Positions 15,602 through 23,950 of a stretch of DNA of 64,000 nt are shown piece after piece. The notes beneath the pieces are model-generated. The model was not told where the DNA came from. It did no database searches and saw nothing but the letters and a program-made list of their open reading frames with translations. The stretch is from an uncultured Novosphingobium sp. (GTDB lineage: Bacteria; Pseudomonadota; Alphaproteobacteria; Sphingomonadales; Sphingomonadaceae), in contig CAMPHR010000002.1 in assembly GCA_946886075.1 (NCBI GenBank), forward strand, positions 120,432 to 184,431, read 5' to 3'. The position numbers and the translations under genes are program-made. The stretch's first letter is position 1. Every line of letters starts with the position of its first letter.

Positions 15602-17034
15602 CGCCAGAAGAGCTTGGCATCCGCCAAGGCTTCGTAGGCGTCTTGGGCAGCAGCCAACAGCTTCTTCTTGCCGCGTGCACCGCCTGACAATTCCGCGTCC
15701 GTCGGCAATCCGTGCTGCGCCAATATGGTGCCGGTGCTGGCGAGGTCATTGAGCGCGCCCAGTACATCCTGCAAATCTTCCAGCCCTTCGATATAGCGCC
15801 CATATCGCCGCTGCTGCTTCTTGCCATCGAACAAGCTGCCGAAGAATTCCGCAGCATAGCGCAGCTTCTTCGCTTTCTTGCGCACCTCATGACGATGCTC
15901 ATCGTCCAGCTTGGCCAAGCGGTCCGCATGTTTCAGAACCCAGCGATGAAACTGGTTCAGGCGGCGCGCGGCAAATGCGTCCGCCTGCTCGTCGTCGTTG
16001 CCGTCATCAGAACGGAGCGTCAGCCATTCCACAATGTCGATCATCAACGCCCGCGCCCGGGCGGACTGCAGCGCTTCGATCACCCGTCCATGCACGATGG
16101 TGCGAGCTTGGCTTATCTGCTCCTCCAGGCCATCGGGCCTGATCCTCTCGATGAGCACATCCAGGTCGCGCGCTTCGCCGAGCAGCTTGGCGAGCCATCG
16201 CAGGTCATCCTGAAACCGGGCGACATCCTGATCCTTCAACTTTGGCTTGAACAGCGTCAGCGCAGAACGCAGCCGCCTGACAGCTACTCGCGCCTGGTGC
16301 AAAGCCTTAAGGTCATAATGATCCAGCAGCAGATCTTCGTTCAGCCGATACTGCCTGACGCAGGCACGGACGATCACTTCGAACGCCTCTTGCGCCCCGA
16401 CCCCAGCCTCCAACAAGATGGGCTCAGCCTTGAAGCAGGATGGCGCCGGAGCCAGCAGCCGGTATCCCCGCTCCGATTTCGCCGCGACCCCCATCCGCAC
16501 CGGCACCGCCACCGCGATCCGTCGCGCGAGGGAAAATAAGGCGTCTGGCCGCCCGCTTTTGATTTCGAGTTCCGCCTCGCAGATCGGCGCCTGCCGCTCG
16601 CCCGTCCCTACCCATCCCCGGTCCAACACTAGCTCGATCTCGGCCGCGCCTTCCTTCACGATCCATGTGCGACGCTCAACATCGACCTTGAAGGCGGGCT
16701 CAAGCATTTCCGCAGCATCCCCCAGAACGGCTCCTAGCGGGGTGCGGCTATCGATAACGGGCCGGTCGTCAGCGACAGGCATCTCCCACTCGGCTCGCGC
16801 GAACAGCCCGCCTCCCCGTCCTCCGCCATCGGCCTTGACCGTCTGGACACGCTTCTCGCCCGATCTACGGATACGCAGCGTATATCCCTGCGCATGCAAC
16901 TGCCGGTCTGGAGTGTCGAAATATACGGCCTTCAGCTCTGCCCTGTCACTCTCCCCTGGCAGCAGCGCCAACTGCTCAAATGCTTCGGCAGCCTCGCTCG
17001 ACAGCTCCAGCTTCAGTTCGATTTCCTGATCCAC
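15598..17034 (-). CDS. CYTH and CHAD domain protein
   Basis: About 478 residues. GTG 17034 is chosen because GGAGG lies 6 nt upstream and the CYTH signature ExExK (E4-I-E6-L-K8) then sits at the N-terminus. The CYTH domain (about 1-195) is a triphosphate tunnel fold that hydrolyses inorganic triphosphate. The CHAD domain (about 215-478, with HQARVAVRRLRSAL and HEVRKKAKKLRYAAEFF) is a helical His/Arg-rich domain known to bind polyphosphate. A role in polyphosphate metabolism would fit the Pho-box-like neighbours, but that is inference. ATG 17061 and TTG 17094 are alternatives. Confidence 0.88.
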   Translation of the reverse strand: MDQEIELKLELSSEAAEAFEQLALLPGESDRAELKAVYFDTPDRQLHAQGYTLRIRRSGEKRVQTVKADGGGRGGGLFARAEWEMPVADDRPVIDSRTPLGAVLGDAAEMLEPAFKVDVERRTWIVKEGAAEIELVLDRGWVGTGERQAPICEAELEIKSGRPDALFSLARRIAVAVPVRMGVAAKSERGYRLLAPAPSCFKAEPILLEAGVGAQEAFEVIVRACVRQYRLNEDLLLDHYDLKALHQARVAVRRLRSALTLFKPKLKDQDVARFQDDLRWLAKLLGEARDLDVLIERIRPDGLEEQISQARTIVHGRVIEALQSARARALMIDIVEWLTLRSDDGNDDEQADAFAARRLNQFHRWVLKHADRLAKLDDEHRHEVRKKAKKLRYAAEFFGSLFDGKKQQRRYGRYIEGLEDLQDVLGALNDLASTGTILAQHGLPTDAELSGGARGKKKLLAAAQDAYEALADAKLFWR

Positions 17035-17099
17035 TGCCCGCCTCCGCAACGCCCTGTCCATAGCACAGCGCAGAAGAACGCGCGAACGGCGCAAATAGC

Positions 17100-17137
17100 A
17101 AAAGGGCCAACCTGCGCCTTCGCAGATCGGCCCTTTT
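17100..17137 (-). terminator. Terminator after the TonB-dependent receptor gene
   Basis: AAAAGGGCC (17100-17108) pairs with GGCCCTTTT (17129-17137), with an inner CTGCG/CGCAG stem around a 4-nt loop. It has T-runs on both strands and separates the receptor gene from the CYTH-CHAD gene. Confidence 0.75.
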
Positions 17138-17157
17138 CCCTCGCAATTTCGCCCTGC

Positions 17158-19836
17158 TCAGAAGGCGACGGTCAGCGAAGCCGCAATCGTCGTCCCGATC
17201 TTATAGCGGTTATAGAACACTTTGTTCCCGCCCGCTTCCTGGAACTCCTGGAATTTCCGGCCGGTGATGTTCCGGGCCTCGAACTTGAACTCGCTGTTGA
17301 TCCCGCCGGGCAGCAAGACAGCCTGACGCGCGACGAAGTCCAGCGTGAAGCCTGGCTTTTCCTTGATATCCGGCTGCAGGTTCGGGCCACGGCTGGTCAC
17401 GCGGGGGCTGGCATAGGTGATCAGCAGCGTCTGTTGCGACAGCTTGTCTGTGTCCTCCAGACCCACCTGGAAATTCACCAGATGATCCGATTGGCCGGTC
17501 AGCGGAGCGCCATCCAGGAAATAGTCGGACGCGGCAGGCAACGGGCCGGTCGTATAGCTGTAGGGGATGGTGGTATCCCCCTCGCTCACCTTCAGCTTCG
17601 ATTGGGTGTAGGTGTAATTGCCGATCAGGACGATGCGGCGGCTCTGCAGGAAGGGCGAACTGGACCAGCGATCAAGCGGCAGATATTTCTGCGCCTCGAA
17701 TTCCAGGCCGTATAGCTGCGCCTCGGGTGCGTTGGCGAAGCTGGTGGTTACGGAGTAGGTATCGCTGATGGTTGTAAAGGTTTCGACCGGATTCTTGATC
17801 TTCTTGTAGAAGGCCGACGCCGTCAGCCGTTCCTCGCGCCCCATATACCATTCAGCGCGAATATCACCGTTCCACAGCTCGCTGTCCTGCAAGAAAGGAT
17901 TGCCGCGATAAAAGCGGTTCGATTCCGGATCGAGGAAGGGCTGGGCAATCAGTTCACGGAACTGAGGACGCCCGATCGTCTTTGACCCGCTCAAGCGGAA
18001 CTGCAGGCCCTGGGCCGCCTCCACCGTGATCGTCGCTGCGGGCAGCCAGTAATCCTTGCGGATCTGGTTGAACTCGGTAACGCCCGTCGAATAGACGTCG
18101 ACGCCCGTCACCGATTGGCGGCCCTTTTCGAAACGCACGCCCGCATCGACCGTGATGCCCGGAACGATCTCCGCCTTCACCTGCGCATATCCGGCATGGG
18201 TGCGCAGTGCCGCGTCATACACCGGATAGTTGCCGGAAAACTCCAGCAGGCCGATGTCGTACAGCTGGATCGCCGCGTCCGACAGGAGATAGTCGGGACG
18301 CATTTGCTGGGCACCGATCGGCAGGTTGATTGCATCGAAATGCAGCTCGTATCGTGACGAGGTGCGCTTCGTGTCGCTGAACGCATAGCCGATCGTCGCG
18401 GTCAGGTCCGGCGAGAATTTGTAGCTGAGGTCCCAACCTGCGGACCAGAGATCTTCATTCAGATCGCTGAAGGTAACTGAAGCATCGCCACGCTGACGGT
18501 TTAGTGCGTTGATGAAGCGATCGCCAACGGGATCGGTCGCCAGGTCCCGGTTGCTGCGCACATAGACGAACTCACGCTCATAGGGCGCCTCGCGCTGTGA
18601 GTTGGCATAGCCGCCGCGCACGTCCAGGCTAATGTCGCCCAGCTTGAATTCGCCGACCATCTGCGTGTCGATCAGCTGGCGCTCATACCATGCGGTCTGC
18701 TGCGTCAGATAATCGCCGCTCTGGATCAGGCCATCATTCTGGCCAAGCGCCAGCGCGCTGCGCTTCAGCGTGTCGCGGATATAGACGTTGGTCCAACGAA
18801 GCTTCTGCTCGCCCCATTCTACACCGACGCCGAGCAAGCCGTTCACGGTCACTTGGTTCTCGGTGCTGATCTGCTGGTAATTCTTGCCGGCGCCCTGCGC
18901 GAGATCGAGCGATGCCTGCTGCAGCGTGTCGCGGGTACGCCACTTGTTGCTGTAGGACGCCGTTGCGATGATGCCCAGCCGCGCGTCGCTGCCGACATCG
19001 AACGCAGTGCCCCCATTCAGCGAAGCCGAGAAGTTGAACGGCAGGCTGTTGGTACGCTGCACGACAGACGTGTTCGCGTTCTGGAACTCCATCGCGATCG
19101 CGCGCTGGTCGGCGCGCGGGATGTTGGAGAAGGGAACGCCGCTGCCGATCGCATTTTGCAGGAGCGAGGGCACATCGCGCGTGCCATCGTCAAAGCCGGT
19201 CCAGTCGGACTTGCTGCCATAATGGGTATAGCCGAGCTGACCCGATGTCTCCGTATTGGCGGAAACGCCAAGACCCAGTTCAAGGTAGCTTTCTGCCGGG
19301 ATCGCCTTGGTCGTCAGGTTGATGACGCCGCCGCCGAACTCTCCGGGGAAGTTCGCCGAATAGCTTTTCTGCACCAGGGTCGATGCGATCACGCTGGTCG
19401 GGAAGATGTCGAGCGGAACGACGCGCTTGAGCGGTTCCGGGCTCGGCAATGGCGAACCGTTGAGCAGCGCAAGCGAGTAGCGATCGCCAAGGCCGCGCAC
19501 ATAGACATAGCCGCCGGACACGACCGACAGGCCAGTAACGCGCTGCAGCGAGCCTGCGATGTCGCCCTCGCCCGTGCGCTTGATGTCCGCGGCCGACAGC
19601 ACATTCACCACCTGGGGCGCTGCCTGCGAGATGTTGCTCGTGCGGCGGCCGGTGACGATGATGTCGGAGCCCGGAATTGAGACATCGACATTGCCCGTCT
19701 GGGCATCGGCCTCTTCCGAAGCACTGGCCACACCGGAAGTCGGCGCTGTGTCGGGCGTAGTTTGCGCCATCGCCGCCGGAGCGGACAGCGCGGATGTAAT
19801 GAGCAGCAGGCGAGCCAGGCTGAGCGGCTTCGACAT
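17158..19836 (-). CDS. TonB-dependent outer-membrane receptor
   Basis: 892 residues from ATG 19836 (AAGGGGGA 8 nt upstream). A signal peptide ends at AMAQ. The mature N-terminus carries a TonB-box-like DIIVTGRR. The plug domain (NVLSAADIKRTGEGDIAGSLQRVTG, YVYVRGLGDRYS) and a beta-barrel follow, ending in a C-terminal Phe (SLTVAF). The substrate is unknown; FPGEFGGGVINL is typical of the group of receptors paired with surface lipoproteins. It lies 92 bp downstream of the lipoprotein gene with a stem-loop between. It is likely co-transcribed with that gene and may be phosphate-regulated. Confidence 0.9.
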   Translation of the reverse strand: MSKPLSLARLLLITSALSAPAAMAQTTPDTAPTSGVASASEEADAQTGNVDVSIPGSDIIVTGRRTSNISQAAPQVVNVLSAADIKRTGEGDIAGSLQRVTGLSVVSGGYVYVRGLGDRYSLALLNGSPLPSPEPLKRVVPLDIFPTSVIASTLVQKSYSANFPGEFGGGVINLTTKAIPAESYLELGLGVSANTETSGQLGYTHYGSKSDWTGFDDGTRDVPSLLQNAIGSGVPFSNIPRADQRAIAMEFQNANTSVVQRTNSLPFNFSASLNGGTAFDVGSDARLGIIATASYSNKWRTRDTLQQASLDLAQGAGKNYQQISTENQVTVNGLLGVGVEWGEQKLRWTNVYIRDTLKRSALALGQNDGLIQSGDYLTQQTAWYERQLIDTQMVGEFKLGDISLDVRGGYANSQREAPYEREFVYVRSNRDLATDPVGDRFINALNRQRGDASVTFSDLNEDLWSAGWDLSYKFSPDLTATIGYAFSDTKRTSSRYELHFDAINLPIGAQQMRPDYLLSDAAIQLYDIGLLEFSGNYPVYDAALRTHAGYAQVKAEIVPGITVDAGVRFEKGRQSVTGVDVYSTGVTEFNQIRKDYWLPAATITVEAAQGLQFRLSGSKTIGRPQFRELIAQPFLDPESNRFYRGNPFLQDSELWNGDIRAEWYMGREERLTASAFYKKIKNPVETFTTISDTYSVTTSFANAPEAQLYGLEFEAQKYLPLDRWSSSPFLQSRRIVLIGNYTYTQSKLKVSEGDTTIPYSYTTGPLPAASDYFLDGAPLTGQSDHLVNFQVGLEDTDKLSQQTLLITYASPRVTSRGPNLQPDIKEKPGFTLDFVARQAVLLPGGINSEFKFEARNITGRKFQEFQEAGGNKVFYNRYKIGTTIAASLTVAF

Positions 19837-19873
19837 GGCTAATGTCCCCCTTGGGAAAATTTTCTGCAAAGAA

Positions 19874-19906
19874 GGCGGGGAAGCGCTGATGTCACGCTCC
19901 CCCGCC
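19874..19906 (-). promoter_or_regulatory. Stem-loop between lipoprotein and receptor genes
   Basis: On the minus strand GGCGGGGGAGCG pairs with CGCTTCCCCGCC (12 bp, one G-U) around a 9-nt loop, followed by TTCTTT. It looks like a partial terminator or mRNA-stabilising hairpin that would give more lipoprotein than receptor. Confidence 0.55.
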
Positions 19907-19928
19907 CCTGTTGAGGTCAGGTTACCGT

Positions 19929-21554
19929 TCAGGCGGTCGGGATGTCGGTGCAGTTGCCGGCGGTGGAGCCAAAGCTCGCCGTGACCGAGTTGCAGGTCCA
20001 ACCGGCATACCAGTTGTCCGTGCTATCCTTGACCGCGCCGATATAGTTGGTCGTGGTGAAGGCGGCGTCGATCGTCTTGGGATCGATCGCGGTACGGGCG
20101 GTTTCCGTGGCGCCGTTGATGAACAGGTTGGTCAGCGACGGCGTGTAGCTGATCGTGCTGTTCGCATCCGTCGTGAAGATCGACTGGACCACTGCCACGT
20201 CAACGCCGCCGGTTCCCTTGAACGGCGTGGAGTTGCACTGCATCGCGACCGACAGGTAGCGCGGCTTGCCCGCGTCCTGCAGGGCGGTGTCGGCATCACG
20301 AACCGTCGCAGCGCTGTTGATACGGAGGCAGCTCTGCGTCGGACTGACGATGATGCCGTTGACGAGCGTCAGGTCAGCGCCACCGCGCAGCATCATGGTG
20401 GCGCCGTCGTCACCGGTGTTCGACCGCTGGATGTGCGTGAAGTTGGCGACCTTCAGATACTGGCGGGGCAGTGCATCTTCAGAGAAGCTGGTGCCGGTGG
20501 TCGAACCGTTCGAGTCGGTTTCGAGGAAGGTATCGCCGATACCGCCAGCCTGTGCCGCGCCTTCGCGCTGCGCCGAGATGATGAACTGGGCCGTGCCGCG
20601 GAAGCCCACGTCGGTATCCAGATTGTCGTCTTCGTTGCCGGTCAGGACGAGATATTTGAGGTTCGCGGCGCCGCCGAAAATCTCGATGCCGTCGTCCGAG
20701 CTGTTGTGGACCTGGATGTGGTCAAGCTGCGTGCCCGTGCCGACACCCGATGGGGTCAGGCCCTGCAATTCCTTGCTGTCGGCAAGGACGAAGCCCGAAT
20801 AGCGGATCTGCACATAGCTCATCCGGCCCGAATTGTCGGCGTCGTTCGCGCCACCATAAAGGGCGTTGGTGGTGCCTTCGGTGTCACGCTCGCATGCGGT
20901 GGTGCCCGGTGCGGCGTTCGGAGCCTGCGAGCAATCGGTGATCTTCGCGCGGCCGAGCAGCACGACGCCGCCCCACTGGCCCGACGACTGGTCGGTCGAG
21001 TCGCCCTTCACGTTCGCTTCGCTGGTGAAGACGATCGGCTGCGACGCGGTGCCGACGGCGTTGATCTTGTTGCCGCGGTTGACGGCCAGATATGCGTTGC
21101 CGGTCGAGGCGTAGACGACGACGCCAGCGTCGATGTTGAGCGTGACGTCGGTGTTGGTGCTGGCCGCACCCTGGTCGGTACCAACATCAACGCGGCCAGG
21201 CAGCGCGTAGATCACGCCCGTAACCTTCGGCAGCGTCGTGGTCTGCGTGAAGCGCGCAGGCAGCTGGCACACGCGCCAGTTGTTGCCGCGCTTGTCTGCG
21301 ATGGTCGGTGTCGCAGTCGGATTGATCAGCTGGTTCGGACCCGCGATGTTCGGGCAGTTGGCGGCAGCGGTGACGTTGCCACCGGGGGTGGGGGTCGGCG
21401 TGCCGGGCGTAGGCGTAGGCGTGCCAGGCGTTGGCGTCGGGAGAACGATCGTGCCCTCTCCCGGCGAGGCGATGTCGTCGGCGCCGCAAGCGCTCAGCGC
21501 GGCGCAGGCGCAGCCCGCCATCAGAATGGTAGTGATGCGATTAGTCTTGACCAT
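19929..21554 (-). CDS. Receptor-associated surface lipoprotein, beta-helix-like
   Basis: 541 residues from ATG 21554 (GGAG 5 nt upstream). A lipoprotein signal ends LSAC (Cys about 23), followed by GADD and a three-fold TPTPG linker (about 35-57). The body is rich in Gly/Asn/Thr/Asp with repeated strand-turn patterns (AQFIISAQ, LKYLVLTGNEDDN, IQVHNSSDDGIEIFGGAANL), as in right-handed parallel beta-helix proteins. No enzyme motif is recognised. It lies directly upstream of the receptor gene and downstream of a Pho-box-like site. In Caulobacter a phosphate-starvation lipoprotein (ElpS) is secreted by a T2SS; this could be a counterpart, but orthology is not shown. Confidence 0.75.
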   Translation of the reverse strand: MVKTNRITTILMAGCACAALSACGADDIASPGEGTIVLPTPTPGTPTPTPGTPTPTPGGNVTAAANCPNIAGPNQLINPTATPTIADKRGNNWRVCQLPARFTQTTTLPKVTGVIYALPGRVDVGTDQGAASTNTDVTLNIDAGVVVYASTGNAYLAVNRGNKINAVGTASQPIVFTSEANVKGDSTDQSSGQWGGVVLLGRAKITDCSQAPNAAPGTTACERDTEGTTNALYGGANDADNSGRMSYVQIRYSGFVLADSKELQGLTPSGVGTGTQLDHIQVHNSSDDGIEIFGGAANLKYLVLTGNEDDNLDTDVGFRGTAQFIISAQREGAAQAGGIGDTFLETDSNGSTTGTSFSEDALPRQYLKVANFTHIQRSNTGDDGATMMLRGGADLTLVNGIIVSPTQSCLRINSAATVRDADTALQDAGKPRYLSVAMQCNSTPFKGTGGVDVAVVQSIFTTDANSTISYTPSLTNLFINGATETARTAIDPKTIDAAFTTTNYIGAVKDSTDNWYAGWTCNSVTASFGSTAGNCTDIPTA

Positions 21555-21664
21555 GTCGTCTCCGCTCCGGCCTTGCCGGTTTGTGGTAGGATGCGGAGCG
21601 AAGGGGATTTTCGAATCGGACAACGCCCCCTGCCGCCCTCAATCGCGGCAGCTAGGCGTGGCAG

Positions 21665-21715
21665 ATGACAGGCGCATTTTGCTTCGGTTACCGAAGCGTG
21701 ACTTTTAAATGACAG
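21665..21715 (-). promoter_or_regulatory. Pho-box-like repeats upstream of lipoprotein gene
   Basis: On the minus strand CTGTCAT (21715-21709), TTAA, AAGTCAC (21704-21698), then a weaker half-site at 21693-21687. Another exact CTGTCAT lies at 21671-21665, 44 bp (four 11-bp periods) from the first. The spacing matches the site upstream of gspC. Located 111-161 bp before the lipoprotein start. Confidence 0.55.
21681..21697. promoter_or_regulatory. Perfect 17-bp palindrome upstream of lipoprotein gene
   Basis: GCTTCGGTTACCGAAGC, 8-bp arms around a single T, lies between Pho-box-like half-sites and 127 bp before the lipoprotein start. It may be an operator for a dimeric regulator or an RNA hairpin. 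Confidence 0.45.
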
Positions 21716-21812
21716 TTTAAAGACCAATGTTGCACTTCGGCGACGACAGCTTCTGGAAACGAGAAAGCGCCACCCATGGGATGACGCTTTTCGTGAACCT
21801 GAAGACCAGGCA

Positions 21813-22196
21813 TCACCGCATTGCGTAGCTCGCTTCCAGACGGCCGAGCGCGCGGCGAGCGACATCGCGGGAGGACGCTTCTTCGCCATTGGCGAGCAGC
21901 AGCGTTGATTCGGGAGCGAAGCGCGCAGACCGATATGCCTCCCGCGCATCCTTCATCTTGCCCAGCCCCGCATAGGCATTGCCTAAATTGATAAGGCGGG
22001 CCGGATCATTCGCGCCGTCAGGCCGCATCGGTGCCAGTCGGTGAGCGGCCCCTTCATAATCCTTTGCAATCAGGGCAGGCGCAGCCAGGCAGCCATCCGG
22101 CACGCCCACCACGACCACTTCTTCAGATGCGGCCGCAGCCAGGTTGGGGATGGCCGCGATGATTGCCACCCCAAGGAACGCTGCCATTTTTTTCAT
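21813..22196 (-). CDS. Small exported TPR-like protein
   Basis: 127 residues. A signal peptide (about 1-23) ends in NLAAAA. One clear tetratricopeptide-like helix pair (ARLINLGNAYAGLGKMKDAREAYRSARF) is followed by a second partial unit (RDVARRALGRLEASYAMR). GGGAGA precedes the ATG by about 6-8 nt. It is probably periplasmic. It is the first gene of the run leading to the lipoprotein and receptor, 258 bp ahead of the lipoprotein; shared function is inferred from that order. No specific function recognised. Confidence 0.7.
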   Translation of the reverse strand: MKKMAAFLGVAIIAAIPNLAAAASEEVVVVGVPDGCLAAPALIAKDYEGAAHRLAPMRPDGANDPARLINLGNAYAGLGKMKDAREAYRSARFAPESTLLLANGEEASSRDVARRALGRLEASYAMR

Positions 22197-22454
22197 CCGA
22201 TTTCTCCCGACAAAACTTTCTACAATAGCCGGGATTATTTCACCTTGATGACATCAGCACAAGCAACCCAAGACCTTCAAAAAAGGATTATTATTCTTTT
22301 ATCTTCAACCAGTTACACGTTTTTCTTTCAACTGTCATAAAAGTGTAATCGCAATGTCTTCGTTCACACGCTGCGATTCGTTTCGCTATTTCCTTCGTTA
22401 AATTCGCACGGCAAAGCCCGCCGACACAAACATCAGCAGACCTGCATTTCACCG
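22197..22454. other. Gene-free AT-richer intergenic stretch
   Basis: No gene is seen between the tmRNA 3' end and the TPR-like gene. The stretch is markedly more AT-rich than its surroundings. It holds a plus-strand Pho-box-like pair (CTGTCAT 22332-22338, AAAA, GTGTAAT 22343-22349) that points away from the TPR-like gene. Confidence 0.5.
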
Positions 22455-22826
22455 AATAAGGAAGGTCCGGAGGATTCTGTTGCCCGGCTCCTCCGGAAGC
22501 CGCTGAATTCCCTTCTGTTGCCCGGTGGGTTCAACCGCGTTCTTTTTGGGTAATGTCAGGCCGTGAGGCCATCAATTACGCAGCAAGAGCAAGAGCCTCG
22601 TTATCGTTGGCACTTACGTGTTTTGAACATTTTTACGGCTTACTCAGGCCGGGTGAAGACATCGCCTTTCAACACACGTCGATCCTAGTTCGGCCCCGTC
22701 AATCACCCCGCAGACGCGGGACAAATGGTGGAGCCGCCGGGTACTGCCCCCGGGTCCGCTGCGCCTATTGCACGACACGATTTATCACCATAGCCGGGCG
22801 AACCCGGCACCGATGCATATGGGATA
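22455..22826 (-). ncRNA. ssrA: tmRNA, circularly permuted two-piece form
   Basis: On the minus strand the acceptor piece comes first: a GCCGGG-TTCG-CCCGGC hairpin, then a 3' end CGGCTCC-ACCA (CCA end at 22726). After a 28-nt intervening segment the coding piece starts at 22697 with GGGGCCG, which pairs with CGGCTCC to rebuild the 7-bp acceptor stem. The tag frame at 22611-22576 encodes ANDNEALALAA and a TAA stop. A 9-bp hairpin (22466-22497) ends the gene. Two-piece tmRNA of this order is the alphaproteobacterial form; it rescues stalled ribosomes. The outer ends are approximate. Confidence 0.93.
22466..22497 (-). terminator. Terminator-like hairpin at the 3' end of tmRNA
   Basis: A perfect 9-bp stem TCCGGAGGA/TCCTCCGGA with a 14-nt loop is followed on the minus strand by CCTTCCTTATT. 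The loop carries GGGCAACAGAA, which also occurs once 38 nt upstream in the coding piece. Confidence 0.6.
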
Positions 22827-22852
22827 ATGCGTCGGCTTTTTCAACTGGTGGA

Positions 22853-23365
22853 TCAAGCGGCGACCAGATGAACCGCCTTGGGCTTTGCCACCGGCAGGCC
22901 GCTCGCCTTCGCCTGCGCCATCAACTCTTCCTTCCGCGCCATCATCCGATCACGCAGTTCGACCAAATCGACATCCGTCTTCCGGCACTGAGCGAACATG
23001 CCGTCGGATTGCCGTTCCTCTTCCTTCACATGATGCCTGATCTCTTCCGAAAGCACCGTGACCTTCGCGTCGTAGAAATCATCTTCCGGCGATCCGGCTT
23101 CGATATCGTTGACCAGCACCTTGGCGCCGTCATGCTCGACATAGGCTTCGTCCAACGTGTCATCCTCTATTTTCCCCCGGAAAGCCGGGTAGAAAATTTC
23201 CTCCTCGATCATCGTGTGGATCTTCAGCTCCGTGCAGATCTGATGAGCGATTTCCTGCTTGCGGTTCGCAGCCTTCGCCTTTTCGAACTGTTCGAACAAT
23301 TGCTCGACCTTGCGATGATCTGCTTTCAACAGGGCAATCGCGTCGGTAAACTCAGCCTTGGCCAT
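22853..23365 (-). CDS. Hemerythrin HHE domain protein
   Basis: 170 residues from ATG 23365, with GAGGAGG about 6 nt upstream. A four-helix HHE fold is suggested by ADHRKVEQLFEQF, IHTMIEEEIFYPAF, EHDGAKVLVND and EIRHHVKEEERQSDGMF, which supply the His and Glu ligands of a di-iron site. Proteins of this type bind oxygen or sense redox and iron; no partner domain is present. The C-terminal 35 residues are basic and Ala-rich. Its stop is about 25 bp before the start of ssrA on the same strand. Confidence 0.87.
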   Translation of the reverse strand: MAKAEFTDAIALLKADHRKVEQLFEQFEKAKAANRKQEIAHQICTELKIHTMIEEEIFYPAFRGKIEDDTLDEAYVEHDGAKVLVNDIEAGSPEDDFYDAKVTVLSEEIRHHVKEEERQSDGMFAQCRKTDVDLVELRDRMMARKEELMAQAKASGLPVAKPKAVHLVAA

Positions 23366-23430
23366 CTTTGTCCTCCTCACGAACAATATTGCCAAGAAGC
23401 GGCCAAGGTCCTTCCCGGTTCCCACATAAC

Positions 23431-23832
23431 TTACTCATGCCCCATGTCATGGCCGTGGGGCTTCGCGTGGCCGCCAGCTCGCAGGTACCGATCGTCTATT
23501 TCGCGGATCAGCTGCTCGGCATCCTTGCCGCCAGCGATCTTCAAGAGCTCATCCACTTTCGCTTCCAGCCGGTCGTCATTCTCCTTGGAAGCGGGCGATC
23601 CGACATAGAGAAAATAGGCGAGGCCGACGACTTGCCAAATCAGCTGGAGAAATTCCGATTGCCAATTCTCGAACGTGTCCCGCCCCATCTCGACCGCGTA
23701 GGACGTCAGCTGCGGCACCTGTCCATGTGATTGCGCCTCATCAACATAAGCCCACCAGCCGAACAGCCAATGTCCCGCGATCGACACCAGGAAAAACAGG
23801 GCGGTAATCCAGCCATAGGCGTAGCGTTTCAT
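23431..23832 (-). CDS. DUF6766-type membrane protein
   Basis: 133 residues from ATG 23832. Two hydrophobic segments are visible (about 5-27 and 60-80) with the motif [23 protein letters not shown] between them and the second segment, which matches what I recall of the DUF6766 family. The C-terminus is charged and His-rich ([12 protein letters not shown]), possibly metal binding. Function unknown. It precedes the hemerythrin gene by 65 bp on the same strand and may be co-transcribed. Confidence 0.7.
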   Translation of the reverse strand: MKRYAYGWITALFFLVSIAGHWLFGWWAYVDEAQSHGQVPQLTSYAVEMGRDTFENWQSEFLQLIWQVVGLAYFLYVGSPASKENDDRLEAKVDELLKIAGGKDAEQLIREIDDRYLRAGGHAKPHGHDMGHE

Positions 23833-23950
23833 ACGACCTTCCCTCATTTTCATTACGGAAGGACAACGCAAACGCGTCAAGTCGGTTCAACCGGCAGCCG
23901 CGCCGATTCCGATTGGCCCAGCGCGGAACGGTCTCTATAGCCTTTCCCCC

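Noticed and set aside
21385..21450. DNA repeats upstream of the lipoprotein body
   Set aside because: They simply encode the TPTPG linker and are not an independent repeat element.
22332..22349. Plus-strand Pho-box-like pair CTGTCAT-AAAA-GTGTAAT
   Set aside because: It points away from the TPR-like gene, and no plus-strand gene starts within 1.5 kb, so function as an activator site is doubtful; kept only as a note.
22820..22850. Promoter for ssrA (TTGAAA on the minus strand near 22847)
   Set aside because: No -10 element at acceptable spacing was convincing, so it was not listed.
22553..23608. Plus-strand open frame covering the tmRNA and hemerythrin regions
   Set aside because: It runs through the reverse complement of ssrA and of a well-supported minus-strand gene.
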